A stretch of 64,000 nt of DNA from the NCBI GenBank assembly GCA_938074565.1, contig CALJEQ010000013.1, positions 1 through 64,000 of the forward strand, given 5' to 3'. Below are positions 43,314 through 51,569 of this stretch, piece by piece. The translations under genes were made by a program, and so were the position numbers. This DNA comes from an uncultured Alkaliphilus sp. Its GTDB lineage: Bacteria > Bacillota > Clostridia > Peptostreptococcales > Natronincolaceae. The notes below the pieces were generated by a model, which searched no databases, was not told the origin of the DNA, and saw only the letters and a list, made by a program, of their open reading frames with translations. The first letter of the stretch is position 1. Every line of letters starts with the position of its first letter.

Positions 43314-44138
43314 ATGTTAAAAAGAAAGATGTCTATGTTTGTGTTATTAATATTGTTACTTAGTGCAATACTGTTGCCAGTACAGGGGCATGGTAGTAAT
43401 TTTAGTGCAGCAACATCAATAAATGTAAACACATCTATAGCGGGGAATATTAGTGTTGCAGGAGAACAAGATTATTTTAAATTTATTGCACCAACTACGG
43501 GAACTTATACCATAGAAACAACAGGTAGCACCAGTACATATGGGTATTTGTATAACAGTAGCCAGACACTAATAGCAGAAGATGATTATAGTGGAGAAGG
43601 GTATAACTTTAGAATTACTGAAAACCTAACAGCAGGACAAACTTACTTTGTTAAGGTAAAACATTTTAATAGTTTACGAACAGGTGCATATACCTTAATT
43701 GTTAAAGCACCATTAACTTTAGGTGAAAAGCTACGTAATTTACCTAATAATATATTAGATACAATGGAGGATTTAGGAGGTCATACATTAGTAAAACATG
43801 TTAATATATCTGATGCAGACCTTTTTAAAAGAGCTAATACAGGCACGGTAGGAACAAAGTCTACCAAATACTATAGTTATGATATTGCTACAATGGCCGT
43901 AAAAGAATCAATATCAGCTAATGCAAACGATATTGAAGCTTGGTTAAAAAGTACTTCCACCAGTAGAAAGGTATATAATGTTAATCATTCATTTAATCTA
44001 GGATATGGTTATGTAAAAGTATCATCAAGTACCGTAAATAAAGTAGAAAATATTAAAACATCAGTTATTGTTTTAGAAAAATCTTCACAACATGAATTAG
44101 GATTTATTATAATTACTTCATATCCATTAACACAATAA
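43314..44138 (+). CDS. Secreted PPC-domain protein with RNase A-like toxin domain
   Basis: 274 residues. Signal peptide about 1-26. Residues 28-131 form a bacterial pre-peptidase C-terminal (PPC) domain (NISVAGEQDYFKFIAPTTGT, LTAGQTYFVKVKH). Residues about 152-274 match the bacterial CdiA-CT RNase A-like fold: GGHTLVKHVNISDADL with H157, R173, and the C-terminal TSYP with T268 and Y270, the positions of the catalytic His, basic residue, Thr and Tyr in that family. It is likely an exported ribonuclease used against competitors. The gene for a 129-residue cytoplasmic protein follows by 41 bp and is a probable immunity gene. Confidence 0.78.
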   Translation: MLKRKMSMFVLLILLLSAILLPVQGHGSNFSAATSINVNTSIAGNISVAGEQDYFKFIAPTTGTYTIETTGSTSTYGYLYNSSQTLIAEDDYSGEGYNFRITENLTAGQTYFVKVKHFNSLRTGAYTLIVKAPLTLGEKLRNLPNNILDTMEDLGGHTLVKHVNISDADLFKRANTGTVGTKSTKYYSYDIATMAVKESISANANDIEAWLKSTSTSRKVYNVNHSFNLGYGYVKVSSSTVNKVENIKTSVIVLEKSSQHELGFIIITSYPLTQ

Positions 44139-44179
44139 AGATAAATTTAAGAATATAGACTTCGGAGGTATGCTTACAC

Positions 44180-44569
44180 ATGAAAGATCCCTGGAATCCT
44201 ACAAAAGAAGAAATTAGGCAGTGGGCATATGAAAGTGATAAATTTTTACCACCACAAGATTGGGAGCTAGTAGTTGGACGAATAGAAAATTCAAAATTAT
44301 TATTAGAACTAACCTGTGATGAAACTTGTCCACAAAATATTTGGGCATTGTCTTGTTTATACTTTTTAGTAGGAGACTATATAAGACGTAAAATAAAGCC
44401 CTATTCTTTAGAAGATTTATTAAATGTACTTGAAGAAGCAAAAAAGTCTAATGTTTCTTATGTTACAAGATGGGTGGAAAAGTCATATGATTTAATTAAA
44501 GACCCTGAAAGATTTAATTATAATGAATGGTGTAATGGAGAATTGGCAAATGAAGAGAAGGTAAGATAG
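44180..44569 (+). CDS. Probable immunity protein for the RNase A-like toxin
   Basis: 129 residues, acidic, no signal peptide, predicted mostly helical (ELTCDETCPQNIWALSCLYF and LEDLLNVLEEAKKSNV). Small acidic helical proteins coded right after polymorphic toxins are typically immunity proteins. I do not recognise the family. The role is inferred from position: co-directional, 41 bp after the toxin gene, with ggaggt upstream and a terminator following. Confidence 0.6.
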   Translation: MKDPWNPTKEEIRQWAYESDKFLPPQDWELVVGRIENSKLLLELTCDETCPQNIWALSCLYFLVGDYIRRKIKPYSLEDLLNVLEEAKKSNVSYVTRWVEKSYDLIKDPERFNYNEWCNGELANEEKVR

Positions 44570-44572
44570 TTA

Positions 44573-44607
44573 GAGCGACTTTTTGTTCTGAAAAGAATAA
44601 GAGGTCG
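44573..44607 (+). terminator. Probable terminator
   Basis: AGCGAC pairs with GTCGCT around an inner TTCT/AGAA stem; the T-run is weak. Confidence 0.5.
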
Positions 44608-44816
44608 CTTATTATTATGTCAGTTAATTAAAATTTAATAAATTTTTAAAAGGAAAAGTTTCTTTTCTGTTGAATATTCATAGTATTCAAATTGCATAGT
44701 TTCATAAATTATTGGAATAAATTTTTTAGTTAAAAGTATATTTAATAGTAAATTATTAATATGAAGTTATGATAAATAAAACATAAAATTAATTAAGTAA
44801 ATTGGAGGTAAAGGTA

Positions 44817-45812
44817 GTGAAAATTGGAATACCGCAGAGTTTACTCTACACTTATTATTATCCTTTATGGAAAACCTATTTTGAACACTTAGGGGTTGAG
44901 GTAGTGGTTACACCAACAACAACTAAAGAAATTATGGATTTAGGAGTAAAAAATTCAGTACCAGAATTGTGTGTTCCAATTAAAGTATATATTGGACATG
45001 TATTAAAACTTGTAGAGATGGATGTTGACTATATCTATGTTCCAAGATTTGTTTCAATTCAAAAAGGTCAATATTTTTGTCCAAAGTTTATGGGATTACC
45101 AGATATGGTTAGACATTCCTTTGATGGAATAGAGAAAAAACTAATAGTTCCAACAATAGAGGCTACTGATGATAATATAGCCCTTTATAAAAACTTCAAG
45201 ATATTTGAAAATATATTAAAAATTAGCAGTAAAGAAAACAAGGCAGCTTTGGATAAAGCAGAGACAGTTTGGAAGACTTTTAGAAAATACTGTCTAAAAG
45301 GGAATTCAGCTATAGAAGCGATGGATTTAGCCTTTGGAGATGTTGTGGAAGAGGAGACTATTACTTCAAATGAAGAAACTCTTACCATTGGATTAGTGGG
45401 TTACGTATATAATGTTTATGATCCTTTTATTAGTATGGATATTATAAAAAAGATTAGAGAAATGGGTGTTGCTGTAAAAACCTTTGAAATGCTTGAAGAA
45501 ACAGAAATGAATAAACAATTAAAAAAACTATCTAAAAACTTGTTTTGGACCTTTAGTGATAAATTATTGGCGGCTGGTTATTCGTTTTATAACGACGATG
45601 ATGTAGATGGATTAATTCATATTACTGCTTTTGGATGTGGACCCGACTCAATGTTAGGGAAGTTATTAGAGATAGAATCATCTAACTTTGCTAAACCTTT
45701 TATGACCATTAGAGTAGATGAACATTCTGGAGAAAATCATCTTCAAACAAGAATAGAAGCTTTTGTTGATATGATTCGTAGAAAAAAACACAAAACAAAA
45801 AGAGGTGCATAA
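44817..45812 (+). CDS. 2-hydroxyacyl-CoA dehydratase-like protein (DUF2229 type), first subunit
   Basis: 331 residues from GTG 44817, 8 nt after ggagg. The protein has the Rossmann-like repeat pattern of the HgdB/DUF2229 group: IGIPQSLLYTYYYPLWKTYF at the start, VPELCVPIKVYIGH with a conserved Cys, and ITAFGCGPDSMLGKLLE with another. Such cysteines hold an iron-sulfur cluster. The substrate is unknown. It forms a three-gene unit with a second dehydratase-like subunit and an activase; gap to the next start is 4 bp. Confidence 0.75.
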   Translation: MKIGIPQSLLYTYYYPLWKTYFEHLGVEVVVTPTTTKEIMDLGVKNSVPELCVPIKVYIGHVLKLVEMDVDYIYVPRFVSIQKGQYFCPKFMGLPDMVRHSFDGIEKKLIVPTIEATDDNIALYKNFKIFENILKISSKENKAALDKAETVWKTFRKYCLKGNSAIEAMDLAFGDVVEEETITSNEETLTIGLVGYVYNVYDPFISMDIIKKIREMGVAVKTFEMLEETEMNKQLKKLSKNLFWTFSDKLLAAGYSFYNDDDVDGLIHITAFGCGPDSMLGKLLEIESSNFAKPFMTIRVDEHSGENHLQTRIEAFVDMIRRKKHKTKRGA

Positions 45813-45816
45813 TAAA

Positions 45817-46908
45817 ATGAAGGTGTCTTTTCCCTATATGGGAACAACTGTTGTATATAAAAAACTTTTAGAATTAATGGGACATGAAGTAATCATGCCA
45901 CCAAAACCAAGTCAAAAAACCATTAATTTAGGTGTTAAATATAGTCCGGAGTTTGCTTGTTTTCCTTTAAAAGTTATAATGGGAAGTTACTTAGAAGCCC
46001 TAGATATGGGGGCAGAGGTAATTATTACCTCTGGAGGAGATGGACCTTGTAGAGCTGGTTTTTACGAGCAAGTACATAGAAGGATTTTAGAAGAGGAAGG
46101 CTATAATGCAGAATTTTTGGTCTTTAACTCAATGTTTAAAGATTTTCAACAATTCAAGAAGAATGTTTTTAAATTAAAAGGGAACAATTCTTGGCTTAAA
46201 TTAGTTAACACTTTAAAGCTAGTTTATAGTATGACTAAAAAGCTAGATAAATTGGAAAAGCGAGTACAGATTACACGGGCATATGAAGTAAAAAGAGGCG
46301 ATACTACTAAAGTATGGGAAGAAATTCAAATGTTATTTGATAAGGCGAAAAATCAACAGGAAATTAATTGTGCTTATCAACGGGGAAATGAATTAATAGA
46401 TAAAATAAAAAGAGTTGAAGTACCAGAGGAAAAGAAAATACGCATTGGAATTGTGGGAGAAATCTATGTTGTTATGGAAGCTTCTATTAATATGAAAATG
46501 GAAGAATTATTGGGAAATTTAGGGGCTGAAGTAGAACGGTCACAATATTTATCCCAATGGATTGAATATAATACATTGCCAGATTTTATGAACTTTACCC
46601 ATGAAGTGAGTATATTAAAAAAAGGTGAACCCTATATCCCTATTAGTATAGGAGGTCATGCAAAACAAACATTGGGACATATAGTAGATTATAGCGAAAG
46701 GGGTTTTGATGGTGTTATTCATTTAATGCCATTTGGATGTCTACCAGAGCTTGTATCTCAAAGTATTATCCCTAAAATTACTGAAGAATTAGGAATTCCG
46801 GTTTTAACATTATCAATAGATGAACAAACTGGTACTGCCAATAGCTTAACAAGAGTAGAAGCATTTATGGATTTAATTAGGGGTAAACGAGGGAAAAAAA
46901 TATCATAA
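45817..46908 (+). CDS. 2-hydroxyacyl-CoA dehydratase-like protein, second subunit
   Basis: 363 residues from ATG 45817, behind agaggtg. It is related in layout to the preceding protein: FPYMGTTVVYKKLLELMGHE, then YSPEFACFPLKVIMGS, SGGDGPCRAGFYE and MPFGCLPELVSQ. These cysteines are spaced as in cluster-binding dehydratase subunits. It probably forms a heterodimer with the gene product before it and takes electrons from the activase that follows. A catalytic substrate cannot be named. Confidence 0.75.
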   Translation: MKVSFPYMGTTVVYKKLLELMGHEVIMPPKPSQKTINLGVKYSPEFACFPLKVIMGSYLEALDMGAEVIITSGGDGPCRAGFYEQVHRRILEEEGYNAEFLVFNSMFKDFQQFKKNVFKLKGNNSWLKLVNTLKLVYSMTKKLDKLEKRVQITRAYEVKRGDTTKVWEEIQMLFDKAKNQQEINCAYQRGNELIDKIKRVEVPEEKKIRIGIVGEIYVVMEASINMKMEELLGNLGAEVERSQYLSQWIEYNTLPDFMNFTHEVSILKKGEPYIPISIGGHAKQTLGHIVDYSERGFDGVIHLMPFGCLPELVSQSIIPKITEELGIPVLTLSIDEQTGTANSLTRVEAFMDLIRGKRGKKIS

Positions 46909-46928
46909 CAATGAGGGGATGGACTAAA

Positions 46929-47891
46929 TTGAAGGAATTATATTTAGGTATAGATGTTGGCTCTGTTAGTGCCAATGTAGTGGCAATTGATGAAGCAGGA
47001 GAAGTACATTATAGTACATATATAAGAACCAATGGTCAACCGTTGGAGGCAGTAAAAAAAGGAATGAAAGAACTTTATGCTAGCCTCCCTGAAGATTATC
47101 TAATAAAAGGAGTGGGAACAACAGGTAGTGGTAGACAATTAATTGGGGTAATGTTAGGATCAGATGTTGTAAAAAATGAAATTACAGCCCATGCTACAGC
47201 TACAGCCCATTTTGTACCAGATGTAAAAACTATATTTGAAATTGGTGGGCAGGACTCTAAAATTATTGTTTTAGAAAATCAAATGGTTGTAGATTTCGCC
47301 ATGAATACGGTGTGTGCCGCAGGTACAGGTTCCTTTTTAGATCATCAGTCAGAGCGATTAGGAATACCTATTGAAGACTTTGGAGCAATGGCACTATCAG
47401 CCCAAAGAGATGTGAGAATAGCTGGTAGATGTACAGTTTTTGCTGAATCTGATATGATAGCAAAACAACAATTTGGCTTTTCAAAGGCAGAAATTATAAA
47501 AGGTTTATGTGAAGCATTGGTTAGAAACTATATAAATAATTTAGGTAGAGGTAAGAAATTAGAACCGCCTTTTGTTTTTCAAGGGGGTGTTGCCGCTAAT
47601 ATTGGAATAAAAACAGCTTTTGAACAAGAGATTAACCATGAGGTAATTATCCCTAAGCATTACAATATTATGGGGGCAATTGGTGCAGCCATTCTAGCAA
47701 AGGAACATATAGAAGAAGCTGGAGTAACTACAAATTTTAGAGGATTTGAAGCTACCGACTTAGCCTTTGAACCAACTACTTTTGAATGTGGTCAATGTTC
47801 CAATAACTGTGAAGTGATAAAAGTAGAACTAGATAAACAAGTTGTTGCCATGTGGGGAGACCGATGTGGTATGTATACTAATAATTTATAA
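46929..47891 (+). CDS. Acyl-CoA dehydratase activase-type ATPase (BadF/BcrA/HgdC family)
   Basis: 320 residues from TTG 46929, 10 nt after gagggg; an ATG at 46911 would overlap that site. ASKHA fold: LGIDVGSVSANVVAID (phosphate 1) and IFEIGGQDSKII (phosphate 2). Cluster cysteines lie in NTVCAAGTGSFLD and AGRCTVFAESD, as in HgdC, which bridges two subunits with one [4Fe-4S]. A C-terminal extension adds CGQCSNNC and GDRCG, a possible second metal site. It should drive ATP-dependent electron transfer into the two upstream proteins. Confidence 0.85.
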   Translation: MKELYLGIDVGSVSANVVAIDEAGEVHYSTYIRTNGQPLEAVKKGMKELYASLPEDYLIKGVGTTGSGRQLIGVMLGSDVVKNEITAHATATAHFVPDVKTIFEIGGQDSKIIVLENQMVVDFAMNTVCAAGTGSFLDHQSERLGIPIEDFGAMALSAQRDVRIAGRCTVFAESDMIAKQQFGFSKAEIIKGLCEALVRNYINNLGRGKKLEPPFVFQGGVAANIGIKTAFEQEINHEVIIPKHYNIMGAIGAAILAKEHIEEAGVTTNFRGFEATDLAFEPTTFECGQCSNNCEVIKVELDKQVVAMWGDRCGMYTNNL

Positions 47892-47918
47892 GATAAGTAA
47901 TAAATATAAGTAATAAAT

Positions 47919-47955
47919 AAAAGCGACTGGAACAATCCCAGTCGCATTATATTTA
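47919..47955 (+). terminator. Terminator
   Basis: GCGACTGG pairs with CCAGTCGC around an 8-nt loop; T-rich beyond. Confidence 0.65.
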
Positions 47956-48021
47956 TAAAAAACCTTCAGATACAACCTGTTTTATTTGAAATTATATCTA
48001 ATTTAAGTACATTAAGTTGAA

Positions 48022-48588
48022 CTAGTATCCTAGTTTAACCACATATGCTTCTAGTTCGGTTAAAAGTTGAACATATTTTCTTTCAGTTTCTTCCTTATTC
48101 AGATCTTCTTGAGTTTTATTAAAATCTATTTCCATCTTTTCTAATGTTTCTTGACTTAACTTATCTGCTGCAAAATTAAAAATAGCATTGTCTTCCTTAT
48201 CAATATGACGGTACAAAAGATCTGTATAACAAATGGCATTTGAAATAATATCTACCTTAGCTTCTTCTTTCCCTTTTTCAGCATCAAACAAAGACTCTTC
48301 AAGGGTTTTAATAAATAAGCGACCAAGATCATGTTCTGCCAACATACTGTAGATAGGTCCAATTTTAATGGCTTCCCCTAACTCGGTAGACATTACATTA
48401 AATAGAATATCTTCTTCTTTACCATGATGAAATTTATCAGCATAATTCCTTATAAAATCAATTGCTTTATGAAATCCCTCGTAGTAAACTTCTTTAGTAT
48501 TAAAAGTATGGATAGAAAGTTTTCTAACCACCTTTAACATTCTTAATATATATTGATGTTCATCTTTTAAAGTTTGAATAGCCTTCAT
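48022..48588 (-). CDS. Hemerythrin-domain protein
   Basis: 188 residues; the ATG at 48588 follows aaggagga, so the 14 extra upstream residues are not translated. Di-iron ligands are visible in LKDEHQYIL, KFHHGKEEDILF (HxxxE), LAEHDLGR and LYRHIDKEDNAIF. It binds oxygen or nitric oxide, or senses them, which fits oxygen protection in an anaerobe. It stands alone on the minus strand. Confidence 0.9.
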   Translation of the reverse strand: MKAIQTLKDEHQYILRMLKVVRKLSIHTFNTKEVYYEGFHKAIDFIRNYADKFHHGKEEDILFNVMSTELGEAIKIGPIYSMLAEHDLGRLFIKTLEESLFDAEKGKEEAKVDIISNAICYTDLLYRHIDKEDNAIFNFAADKLSQETLEKMEIDFNKTQEDLNKEETERKYVQLLTELEAYVVKLGY

Positions 48589-48801
48589 AATAATCCTCCT
48601 TAACAATCTCTTTTTTCTTATTATAACCAAGTACCATCATAAACTATGTGATATAGGTCAAACAAAAAAGGGAAATTTATCACATTGCATAATCAGCCTA
48701 GTACTAAACAGGTAAATATTTTGTTAAAAAATAAAATTTGGCTTATACTTATAGATAAAGTAAAATTAAATTTAATAATTTGAAATGAAGGGTGGAAAAG
48801 T

Positions 48802-49566
48802 ATGAAGCTAGGTGGTTACTCCCACACAAATGGTATTACATTTTTTTGTGATGTGTTGAAGCTAAGAACTGTTTATAAAAAACAAGAGATAAAATATGAG
48901 ATAAAATGGATTATACCAATGAAGTGGCTTAGAAAATTAGAAAAGAAGCCGATTATTGGTGGGTTAAGTGTTTTTTATTATCAATGGAAGATATTTGATA
49001 ACAAAGTAAAGGCATTGATTTTTAGTCTTATTATGATTATGTTTTTAGATGAATTTTTTCATATTCCTAACGTAAATAACTTTATGAATCTTTCTATAAA
49101 CAATTGGTGGCTATTAGGGATCGGGGTAATAATTTTTCTTATTAACTTTAAAAGAATGAGTAGGCTGTTGAGGTATCATGGAGCAGAGCATAAAGTTATT
49201 AATTGTTTTATGAAATACGGTTATGTTAATGAAGTATTAGCAAAACAATCTTCAAGGTTTAATAAACGTTGTGGGACTAATTTAGCAACGGTTTTTTTAC
49301 TATTATATGGATTATTTTATTATTTTAAAGTAGAATCTATTTTATTAGCAGTAATATTGTTATTGATTTCAATTCAGTTTATAAAAAAGATGGCAGAGAA
49401 AGAAACAAAGTGGGATGCTTTACTAAACCTATTACAATGGGTAACTGTTTGGGAGCCATCGGATAAAGAATTGGAAGTTGCTGTAAAAGGTTTTACAAAA
49501 CTTCATCAAAGTTATCTAATTTATCAAAAAGAAGTAATGGATCGAAATAGGGTGTTTAAGGCATAG
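48802..49566 (+). CDS. DUF1385 membrane protein
   Basis: 254 residues. Three to four hydrophobic helices lie between about 70 and 200. The signature LLRYHGAEHKVINCFMKYG sits near residue 130 and the later SSRFNKRCGTNLATVF is also typical of DUF1385 (YqhQ-like). His and Glu in YHGAEHK suggest a metal site facing the membrane. The function of the family is unclear to me. Confidence 0.8.
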   Translation: MKLGGYSHTNGITFFCDVLKLRTVYKKQEIKYEIKWIIPMKWLRKLEKKPIIGGLSVFYYQWKIFDNKVKALIFSLIMIMFLDEFFHIPNVNNFMNLSINNWWLLGIGVIIFLINFKRMSRLLRYHGAEHKVINCFMKYGYVNEVLAKQSSRFNKRCGTNLATVFLLLYGLFYYFKVESILLAVILLLISIQFIKKMAEKETKWDALLNLLQWVTVWEPSDKELEVAVKGFTKLHQSYLIYQKEVMDRNRVFKA

Positions 49567-49583
49567 CACTTAATTTTCGTCAT

Positions 49584-49640
49584 AAAAAAATTCAGTACCT
49601 TAACATATTTCAATATATGTTAAGGTACTGAATTTTTTTT
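49584..49640. terminator. Strong bidirectional terminator
   Basis: A 25-bp stem (49584-49608 with 49614-49638) flanked by A7 and T7 separates two convergent genes. Confidence 0.92.
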
Positions 49641-49687
49641 GTTCATGAAACCTGAAGGTTTTTAATCAGTTTTCCATCTTAAGAAAT

Positions 49688-50344
49688 TCATTTTTTAATG
49701 ATATTATGAAGAAGCCCTTCGTTACCTCCAGTACCTTCAACTGTGTAAGTGAAGGAAGGATTGGCATTTTCAATAAATGTTTTTATCCATCTAGATCGAA
49801 GTTGATACATAGTAGTAACATCTATTCCAACTTTTACCCAATAAGGTTGATGAAGGCATTTAGTAGTACGCCATTGAAGTTGATCTAATTCAGATATAGC
49901 CACATTATTTACATGATCGCATGGCATTCCATCCAATAAGTAATTGTTTAATTGTTGATATAAATCGGGAGCATTTAGTAAGCCAGCTTGGTTCTTTAAT
50001 ATTTCACCACATTTTTTACCCTGTTCCATAAATTGTGTTTCTACAATATTCAATACATCCTTACCGTATTTTTCAATTAATTGTTTTAATGTAGCCGCCT
50101 GTCTTGTTTCTGCAATTTGTATTCTATGTTGTAGCCATCCATGAATATTATTTGTATCAATTAATGTTTCTAATGGTTGTTGAGGCATAAAACTGCCAAA
50201 TTGATTTTCTACTGAATCACTTATTTCTTTTACTTCATTCCCAAATTTTTTTGTTACCTCATCAATAATATTCACTTCTAATTCCTCAAATAACCTGATT
50301 TTATTAAATAGCCAATGATGAATAGGTCCTAAAAATGCACTCAT
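49688..50344 (-). CDS. Unknown soluble protein of clostridial type
   Basis: 218 residues, start MSAFLGPIHHWLFNKIRL behind aggaggaa. The sequence is helical throughout. It has an ordered set of possible metal or heme ligands: HH near residue 10, DGMPCDHVNN at about 140 and TKCLHQPYW at about 163. I recognise the opening motif as recurring in Clostridia but know no function. No operon partners. Confidence 0.55.
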   Translation of the reverse strand: MSAFLGPIHHWLFNKIRLFEELEVNIIDEVTKKFGNEVKEISDSVENQFGSFMPQQPLETLIDTNNIHGWLQHRIQIAETRQAATLKQLIEKYGKDVLNIVETQFMEQGKKCGEILKNQAGLLNAPDLYQQLNNYLLDGMPCDHVNNVAISELDQLQWRTTKCLHQPYWVKVGIDVTTMYQLRSRWIKTFIENANPSFTYTVEGTGGNEGLLHNIIKK

Positions 50345-50523
50345 ATTTTTTCCTCCTATTAATAATTATTTTTTATTAGCATACCTCAAAGTTCCATATT
50401 TTAATATGAGGAAAATCACAAAAATAAATAAAACTTCACTCACACATTCTTCTTCAATGCATAATATGAAATTAAATCGAGAGTTTTTATAACAACTATT
50501 AACAAAAAAGGAGTGTATTTTAT

Positions 50524-50757
50524 ATGACTGAAGTAGCTAAAAAAAATGATTTACTAAGTTCATTTTTCGGTGGAATCGGTGGAAAGGGTTCAAGTTTTCC
50601 TATAATATTAGTTATAATACTTTTACTATTTTTTAGTGGTGGAACTGGTATAGGTAAAGGTAAAGGCTCATTTTTAGGCGGATTAGATGATAACTTGATA
50701 CTTATTTTCGTATTATTTATTATATTATTTGGAGGTTCTAGCTCATTTAAATTTTAA
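50524..50757 (+). CDS. Small Gly-rich membrane protein
   Basis: 77 residues. Two hydrophobic helices (about 25-39 and 56-70) lie between Gly/Ser/Lys-rich segments (FFGGIGGKGSSF, GTGIGKGKGSFLGG). Small Gly-rich two-helix proteins of this type are often linked to sporulation in Firmicutes, and a spore protein gene lies 350 bp downstream. Function unknown. The site aaaggagtg precedes the ATG. Confidence 0.65.
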   Translation: MTEVAKKNDLLSSFFGGIGGKGSSFPIILVIILLLFFSGGTGIGKGKGSFLGGLDDNLILIFVLFIILFGGSSSFKF

Positions 50758-50765
50758 ATAGACTT

Positions 50766-50812
50766 AAACAAACAACTGTTAGGAAATTTTCTAACGGTTG
50801 TTTGTTTTTTAT
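50766..50812 (+). terminator. Terminator
   Basis: AAACAAACAACTGTTAG pairs with CTAACGGTTGTTTGTTT, then a T-run. Confidence 0.9.
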
Positions 50813-51110
50813 TATGTTTTAATATCTATAAACCTAAGCAAACGGCATAAATTTTTAAAAGTATTGATAAATAAAAGAAAATAATTTGATATTAAAAAAT
50901 AAGTAGGTGTATTTTCACGTATTTTGTAAATGCTACTATAGGATTTAATTAAACAGAATAAAAAATAGGAAATTAGTACATATATAAATAAAAAATTCTA
51001 GTACAGTTAAAAATTACAATGATTAAAAGGACATTTACTACAGATAATACTAGTGTAGCAAAAAACAGCTACAAAAAAATCTTTCTAAAATCTGAAGGGA
51101 GGAAACATCA
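50813..51110 (+). other. AT-rich gap before the spore protein gene
   Basis: A small GTAGC/GCTAC hairpin lies at about 51054-51073. A sigma-G promoter would be expected before the spore gene, but I cannot place -35 and -10 elements with confidence. No ORF with a ribosome site is present. Confidence 0.4.
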
Positions 51111-51365
51111 ATGACAACTAATATTAATCAACAAACTCAAACAGGTACAACTAACGACGTTAACAGATCAGGAAGAAACACTATCGTAGTTCCAGAGGCT
51201 CGTCAAGCTCTTAACCAAATGAAAGTTGAAATAGCTAACGAATTAGGTTTATCTAACTATGATCAAATTGACAAGGGTAACCTAACTTCAAGACAAAATG
51301 GCTACGTTGGTGGAACCATCACTAAGCGTTTAGTTGAATATGCTGAAAAGAATATGGGAAGATAG
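51111..51365 (+). CDS. ssp: Alpha/beta-type small acid-soluble spore protein
   Basis: 84 residues. The family signatures VPEARQALNQMKVEIANELG and RQNGYVGGTITKRLVEYAE are intact, including the Glu in the germination-protease recognition site (KVEIANE). It coats and protects DNA in the dormant spore and is degraded at germination by GPR. The site gggagga lies 7-9 nt before the ATG. It shows that the host sporulates. Confidence 0.96.
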   Translation: MTTNINQQTQTGTTNDVNRSGRNTIVVPEARQALNQMKVEIANELGLSNYDQIDKGNLTSRQNGYVGGTITKRLVEYAEKNMGR

Positions 51366-51378
51366 TAATATAAAAAAT

Positions 51379-51414
51379 AAAAGCGAGGCATTTGCCTCGC
51401 TTTTATTTTTTTTT
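51379..51414 (+). terminator. Terminator
   Basis: AAAAGCGAGGCA pairs with TGCCTCGCTTTT, 2-nt gap, then T-rich. Confidence 0.9.
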
Positions 51415-51503
51415 GAGAATAAGTTATTTCAATTAATTAGAGGTTGAAAAATAAATAAAATTAGAGTAAACTTATATATGTAATTTAATTTATAAAAAGT
51501 TAC

Positions 51504-51537
51504 CTCTACCTTACTTTTTTAAGGAAGAGTTTTTTTG
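51504..51537 (+). terminator. Terminator-like hairpin directly before rodA
   Basis: CTCTxCCTT pairs with AAGGxAGAG around an 8-nt loop, followed by T7. It lies 33 nt before the rodA start. It may attenuate rodA, or it may end a short transcript starting near a TTGAAA box at about 51444. Confidence 0.55.
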
Positions 51538-51569
51538 TATTTCATATGGTTTAGAATAGAGGTGTATTA

